Source: Nephromyces sp. MM_2019 (lineage: Eukaryota; Apicomplexa; Aconoidasida; Nephromycida). From it: 11,537 bases of DNA. The notes beneath the pieces were generated by a model. The model worked only from the letters and a program-made list of their open reading frames with translations, ran no database searches and was not told the origin of the DNA. The stretch lies in NCBI GenBank assembly GCA_015657535.1, contig JADHZB010000724.1, positions 7,727 to 19,263 on the forward strand, given 5' to 3'. Positions within the stretch are counted from its first letter, which is position 1; each line of letters opens with the position of its first letter. Position numbers and translations under genes: made by a program. Shown piece by piece: positions 8,801-11,537 of the stretch.

Positions 8801-11179
8801 ATATCACCGCCGGCATACACCAAACCTAACAAAATAACCCCACGCAGATACACACACACACACACATATATACCAAATTATTGAGAATATCCTTGATATT
8901 TGACGAAAACCCCTCTTCTTCCACTTTAGAAGTTGAAGATAACATATTCTCCTTAAAACTGCAATTTCCCGCTAAATTCAAGGATTTTTCGTCTTCTTCA
9001 ACACACACAACGGCGTGAGTATCGGCTGCCGTTCTCAACGGCATTTCATCGACCAAAATCGCAGTTCCAGCAGCCAATTGAAGCAATCCAGGAGCTGTAC
9101 GAACAATAAGCTATTGGGTATGAAAAAGAGCACACACACTTTTAGACTAGCAAAAATTCAAGCTGCTTAGTAATCCTCAGAAAAAGAGCAAAAAAGTGCA
9201 TTTTCAGGAGAAAATGGAGGCTTTTTTCTTGAGAAACCTACTTAAAACTGAAATTCTGGAAGAAGAAGAAGAAGATGATGATGATGAACACTGAGATGAA
9301 GAAGAAGCTGAGGATAACGTAGAAGAAGAAGAAGATGATGATGATGAACACTGAGATGAAGAAGAAGCTGAGGATAACGTAGAAGAAGAAGAAGAAGATG
9401 ATGATGAATATCATCCAAAAGAAGGCAATTCAAAGCGAAAGATATCATACAAAAATCCAGAAAGTCTGGAAAGAAACGCACACGCAGAACTTTTGCAACA
9501 AACCCTGTAGTTTAACGTAATAGCGGCGAGTTATAGGCTGATTCATGCACGCTAGAAGCGTGTGTGCGTATGTGCAAAGAGAGACTTTGGGTGGCGTTCC
9601 ACACAAGCTAGATGTGCGTGTCAAGAGGGTTTTTTGGTTTATTCATGCAGTTTAGGGGTGTATATACAGAGGTTTTAGGCGGATTCACACGCAGATAATA
9701 CACACAATTGCCAGCAATAGACGAACACAGAGATAACAGACACACGAGCAACATATATACACACAACATAGCTATAAACTCTTCAAAGAAGTCTTTATAC
9801 GCTTCTTACCAAGATACGTTGAGAGATTTGTTGTATGTACATCCAAAACTTCTTTAGGAAAAAGCTCGCAGCCCCTCTTCAAGAATGCTGTGCCCATTGA
9901 GATACCAGCTACCTTTGGAAGCTAAGGAAAGGCACACACAAACTATAGTGATCACACTATGAAGATCTCACACACACTAGACTGCACCGCACCATTAGTC
10001 AAATAGTAAAACATGCACACCTACCCAAACACACATACATACCCAAACAAACAAACACACACACAAACCCTCACACACAAACTCCCACCAAAGCATCATA
10101 TACCCTCATTAACTTATCATTTGACTCACCAGCTCTCTAAGCATGTAAAGCACACGGTTCGACACCTCGTCATGAACATCTTCAAAGAAAACGCCTTTTT
10201 GCTGAAGATCTTCCTTTTCTGAAGGCTCCATAAAATCTCGTTTTTGAAGATTCTCTGATTTTGAAGAAGAAAATTGTTTGGAGATAACTTCTTCTTCTTC
10301 ATCTTTTATGGGTATAGAGCTGGAAGCTGAAAAACACACACAAAAATACCTAATGGTTGAAATGTGTGCACAAAATGAAGAGTTCAAATATAAGCTGTGT
10401 GTGCGTGTGCGAGTATGTATGGAAGTGTGTGTGAGCATGTATAACAGCGTATGAGGTTGTGTCACAGTGTATGAGAGGTTGCGGGTGCCCGTCTGCACAT
10501 ACAGGTGTGTGTGTGCCCGCGTGTATAAATATGTGTGTGTGTATGAGCTTTGCTGTGCCTGTGTGTGTGCTTTTCCGCGCACACGCGTGTGTGTGTGTAT
10601 GAGCTTTGCTGTGCCTGTGTGTGTGCTTTTCCGCGCACACGCGTGTGTGTGTGTATGAGCTTTGCTGTGCCTGTGTGTGTGCTTTTCCGCGCACACGCGT
10701 GTGTGTGTGTATGAGCTTTGCTGTGCCTGTGTGTGTGCTTTTACGCGCACACGCGTGTGTGTGTGTATGAGCTTTGCTGTGCCTGTGTGTGTGCTTTTCC
10801 GCGCACACGCGTGTGTGTCTATGAGCTTTGCTGTGCCTGTGTGTGTGCTTTTCCGCGCACACGCGTGTGTGTGTATGTATGTGTGTAAGAGCACTTGCCA
10901 CTAAATATAGGTGGCTATGAACAATCCAAACAGCTTGCACCCTCCTTCCAACTCAGCCAACGCAGTGTCCCCCGAATTTCGCACACACACTAACCTAAGA
11001 GAAGATCATCTTCCGGAACTTCCTGCTTCCTCAAAAAACCATACAAATTGAGATTAAATGATGAATTTTCCTTCATCCAAATAGAGGATTCTTTGGTATC
11101 TTCATCTAATGAAGATGAGTTGATTGTTAAGCTGAAGAGCGGGCAAAGAGCAGATACTTCATCAGCAGGTGTACATACA
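5806..11179 (-). CDS. MCM-binding protein (MCMBP/ETG1)-like, 10 exons, 5' end beyond window
   Basis: Exons in transcript order: 11179-10995, 10326-10130, 9921-9810, 9094-8874, 8215-8102, 7789-7593, 7440-7332, 6823-6766, 6192-6137 and 5901-5806 (TGA). All nine GT-AG junctions keep frame, giving about 450 residues. MCMBP binds MCM2-7 subunits in the nucleus and helps unload or assemble them. Family-like blocks in order: [14 protein letters not shown] (compare FKLNDILEVYGVL), [17 protein letters not shown] (the family's GLLQL..NT.L.IDET), NNL joined to [18 protein letters not shown] (the SEG+SLLPADC region), [20 protein letters not shown] joined to [19 protein letters not shown] (the FR.YL...YSISDE...VE.DFV..R block), and GIDPEHLWKML. 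The GD.LAAEYLL and KDY blocks are not seen, so the protein is divergent. The start of exon 6192-6137 is uncertain (6249 or 6267 are also in phase), and the last exon may continue to 5622. Confidence 0.72.
5902..6136 (-). other. MCMBP-like intron 9 (235 nt)
   Basis: Donor gtaagc at 6136 directly after CACCTG, acceptor taatatcag ending at 5902. In sense the intron opens with a pure TG run and stays TG-rich throughout. Confidence 0.65.
6193..6765 (-). other. MCMBP-like intron 8, with pyrimidine-rich core
   Basis: Donor gtaagc at 6765. Its 3' end is ambiguous: acceptors at 6193, 6250 and 6268 all give the required phase. The middle (about 6381-6530) is a CTTCTT-rich pyrimidine tract in sense, which reads as GAAGAAG on the plus strand. 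Plus-strand Glu/Lys frames through it are broken by TAA and TGA. Confidence 0.55.
6381..6530 (+). repeat. GAA-rich polypurine tract
   Basis: Nearly all A and G on the plus strand, built from gaagaa, aagaag and agcagaag phrases. It lies within an intron of the minus-strand gene, where it would be a long polypyrimidine tract in RNA. Confidence 0.75.
6824..7331 (-). other. MCMBP-like intron 7 (508 nt) with ~37-bp repeats
   Basis: Donor gttatc at 7331 after GATGAG, acceptor ttccattgtag ending at 6824, phase 0. The junction rebuilds the [14 protein letters not shown] block of the family. The TG-rich first part holds five diverged ~37-bp repeats; two copies of a GTGTATGTACAC motif also lie inside it. 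Confidence 0.75.
7098..7270 (+). repeat. Diverged ~37-bp tandem repeat, about 5 units
   Basis: A ggattcact core with variants recurs at about 7106, 7144, 7181, 7216 and 7253, each followed by a TA-containing CA run and preceded by a ttccgtg or aatttgtg phrase. Spacing is 35 to 38 bp. Units differ at many positions, so the array is old. Confidence 0.75.
7441..7592 (-). other. MCMBP-like intron 6 (152 nt)
   Basis: Donor gtaaaa at 7592 after TTCAG, in phase 2. The acceptor is a non-CAG one (actgag) ending at 7441. In sense it is TG-rich after the donor. The phase fit with the next exon supports it, but the acceptor is weaker than the others. Confidence 0.6.
7790..8101 (-). other. MCMBP-like intron 5 (312 nt)
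   Basis: Donor gtatta at 8101, acceptor tatccatag ending at 7790, phase 0. In sense it carries scattered TGTGTGTG runs, mostly in the first half, and no CA arm. Confidence 0.65.
8298..8580 (+). repeat. Long degenerate TG array (~280 bp)
   Basis: GTGTGTG runs are interrupted at intervals by GAGTG, GCGTG, CTTTTG and CTTGTGCG phrases, giving an imperfect higher-order unit of roughly 40 bp. It lies in an intron of the minus-strand gene, so it is CA-rich in the transcript. The His/Thr open frame across it is an artefact. Confidence 0.85.
8690..8713. repeat. Perfect inverted repeat, 10-bp arms, 4-nt loop
   Basis: ATGCTTACAT at 8690-8699 is followed by the loop ttgc and by ATGTAAGCAT at 8704-8713, its exact reverse complement. 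It sits at the point where the plus strand changes from TG-rich (left) to CA-rich (right). Confidence 0.93.
9095..9809 (-). other. MCMBP-like intron 3 (715 nt)
   Basis: Donor gtaaga at 9809, acceptor ttcgtacag ending at 9095. The phase-1 junction brings TYL next to [11 protein letters not shown]. It begins with TG-containing phrases in sense and includes the 60-bp GAA/GAT repeat. The family's conserved Lys-Asp-Tyr block would normally be coded near here; I searched by eye and did not find an exon for it. Confidence 0.65.
9261..9410 (+). repeat. 60-bp GAAGAA/GATGAT repeat, two identical copies plus a partial
   Basis: Copies start at 9261 and 9321, identical over 60 bp by eye; a third begins at 9381 and diverges after the purine run. 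The unit holds (gaa)n, (gat)4, a cactgagatg segment and gctgaggataacgt. Every plus-strand frame through the unit meets a stop, so it is not coding under the standard code. Confidence 0.9.
9922..10129 (-). other. MCMBP-like intron 2 (208 nt)
   Basis: Donor gtgagt at 10129 (a textbook site after GAGCTG), acceptor tttccttag ending at 9922; caaag ending at 9913 is an alternative in the same phase. In sense the intron is strongly TG-rich. Confidence 0.7.
10327..10994 (-). other. MCMBP-like intron 1 (668 nt) containing a 56-bp minisatellite
   Basis: Donor gttagt at 10994 followed at once by a TG run, acceptor gtttttcag ending at 10327, phase 1. In sense most of the intron is CA-rich because it contains the minisatellite at 10542-10875. 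Confidence 0.72.
10542..10875 (+). repeat. 56/54-bp minisatellite, six units, palindromic core
   Basis: Units beginning tatgagctttgctgtgcctg start at 10542, 10598, 10654, 10710, 10766 and 10820: four intervals of 56 bp, then 54 bp, the last two units having a slightly shorter TG run. Each unit contains the perfect 12-bp palindrome CACACGCGTGTG. One unit has ttac in place of ttcc. The His/Thr minus-strand frames across the array are artefacts. Confidence 0.93.
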
Positions 11180-11450
11180 CTGTGTGTGTGTTGCTTTAAA
11201 TGCTGCTAATACGGATAAAAGGAAGAAGGATATTGCTTAGCGTGTGTGTGTGGCGGGGATTGGTGGTGGAAGTATGGTGTGAGGAAGTTTGCGAGGTGTG
11301 TACTGCATCAGGGGCAGTTATTGGGGGTATGACGTGTGTGGGGAGTGTGGCGTCTATGGCGTGTGTCATGTGCGCGTAGCGCTGGATAGCATATGTAGCG
11401 GCGTTGTGCACGTGTGTGCATAACACGTGTCAAGTGAGGGTGTAATTATG
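11180..11450. other. TG-rich DNA upstream of the first visible MCMBP-like exon
   Basis: No coding segment is supported. In the sense of the minus-strand gene this is CA-rich and ends in acacacacag at 11180, an acceptor, so it is probably the 3' part of another intron whose 5' exon is outside the window. Confidence 0.5.
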
Positions 11451-11537
11451 TGTGTGCGGTAAGTTTGTGTGTGCGGTAAGTTTGTGTGTGCGGTAAGTTT
11501 GTGTGTGCGGTAAGTTTGTGTGTGCGGTAAGTTTGTG
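11451..11537 (+). repeat. 17-bp tandem array carrying GTAAGT, about 5 copies, runs off the edge
   Basis: The unit ggtaagtttgtgtgtgc repeats without visible change from about 11451 to the end of the window. Every unit includes GTAAGT, identical to a consensus 5' splice site, followed by TG, the same layout as true intron starts here. The array's full length is unknown. Confidence 0.92.

Larger units (their letters stand above)
8216..8873 (-). other. MCMBP-like intron 4 (658 nt): TG arm, hairpin, CA arm
   Basis: Donor gtatat at 8873 after AATTTG, acceptor cattttcag ending at 8216, phase 0. In sense the intron begins TG-rich (8872-8735), passes a perfect hairpin (8713-8690), then becomes CA-rich (8690-8298) and ends with a pyrimidine tract before the acceptor. 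Confidence 0.78.

Noticed and set aside
9242..9481. Minus-strand Leu/His frame HHHLLLLL
   Set aside because: Shadow of the 60-bp GAA/GAT repeat within intron 3 of the MCMBP-like gene.
10350..10894. Long minus-strand repeat 'protein' of [12 protein letters not shown] type
   Set aside because: It reads through the 56-bp minisatellite. The period is not a multiple of three and more than one frame is open. Only the 10130-10326 part is a real exon.

Overview
The window looks like nuclear DNA of an intron-rich, probably unicellular eukaryote. Coding pieces of about 60 to 410 bases are separated by GT-AG introns of about 150 to 800 bases packed with TG/CA dinucleotide runs and minisatellites. No bacterial-style operons, ribosome binding sites, rRNA, tRNA or CRISPR are visible. 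An alveolate (apicomplexan-like) source is a guess from style only; nothing here fixes the lineage.

Layout: (1) 1-342 (+), the last exon of an unidentified gene. (2) 343-1135, non-coding TG then CA repeats. (3) About 1136-2185 (-), two phase-compatible exons of an unidentified gene. (4) 2186-2500, a pyrimidine-rich divergent spacer. (5) 2421/2501-4758 (+), three exons of a ThiD-type hydroxymethylpyrimidine (phosphate) kinase, joined by two GT-AG introns in correct phase. (6) 4759-5621, TG-rich DNA with three near-identical 80-bp repeats. (7) 5622-5805, a disputed stretch open on both strands, between two convergent genes. (8) 5806-11179 (-), ten exons of a gene whose product resembles MCM-binding protein (MCMBP/ETG1); all nine junctions keep frame, and the 5' end lies beyond the right edge. 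(9) 11180-11537, TG-rich DNA ending in a 17-bp tandem array carrying GTAAGT.

The two recognisable genes do unrelated jobs, thiamine pyrimidine salvage/synthesis and replication-licensing factor handling, so no pathway linkage is implied. The most striking property is architectural. Read in the sense of the host gene, nearly every intron begins with UG-rich sequence just after the 5' splice site, and the two clearest large introns then switch to CA-rich sequence, making a potential long intramolecular duplex. In one intron the switch point carries a perfect 10-bp-arm hairpin. I found no defence, mobile or secretion system.
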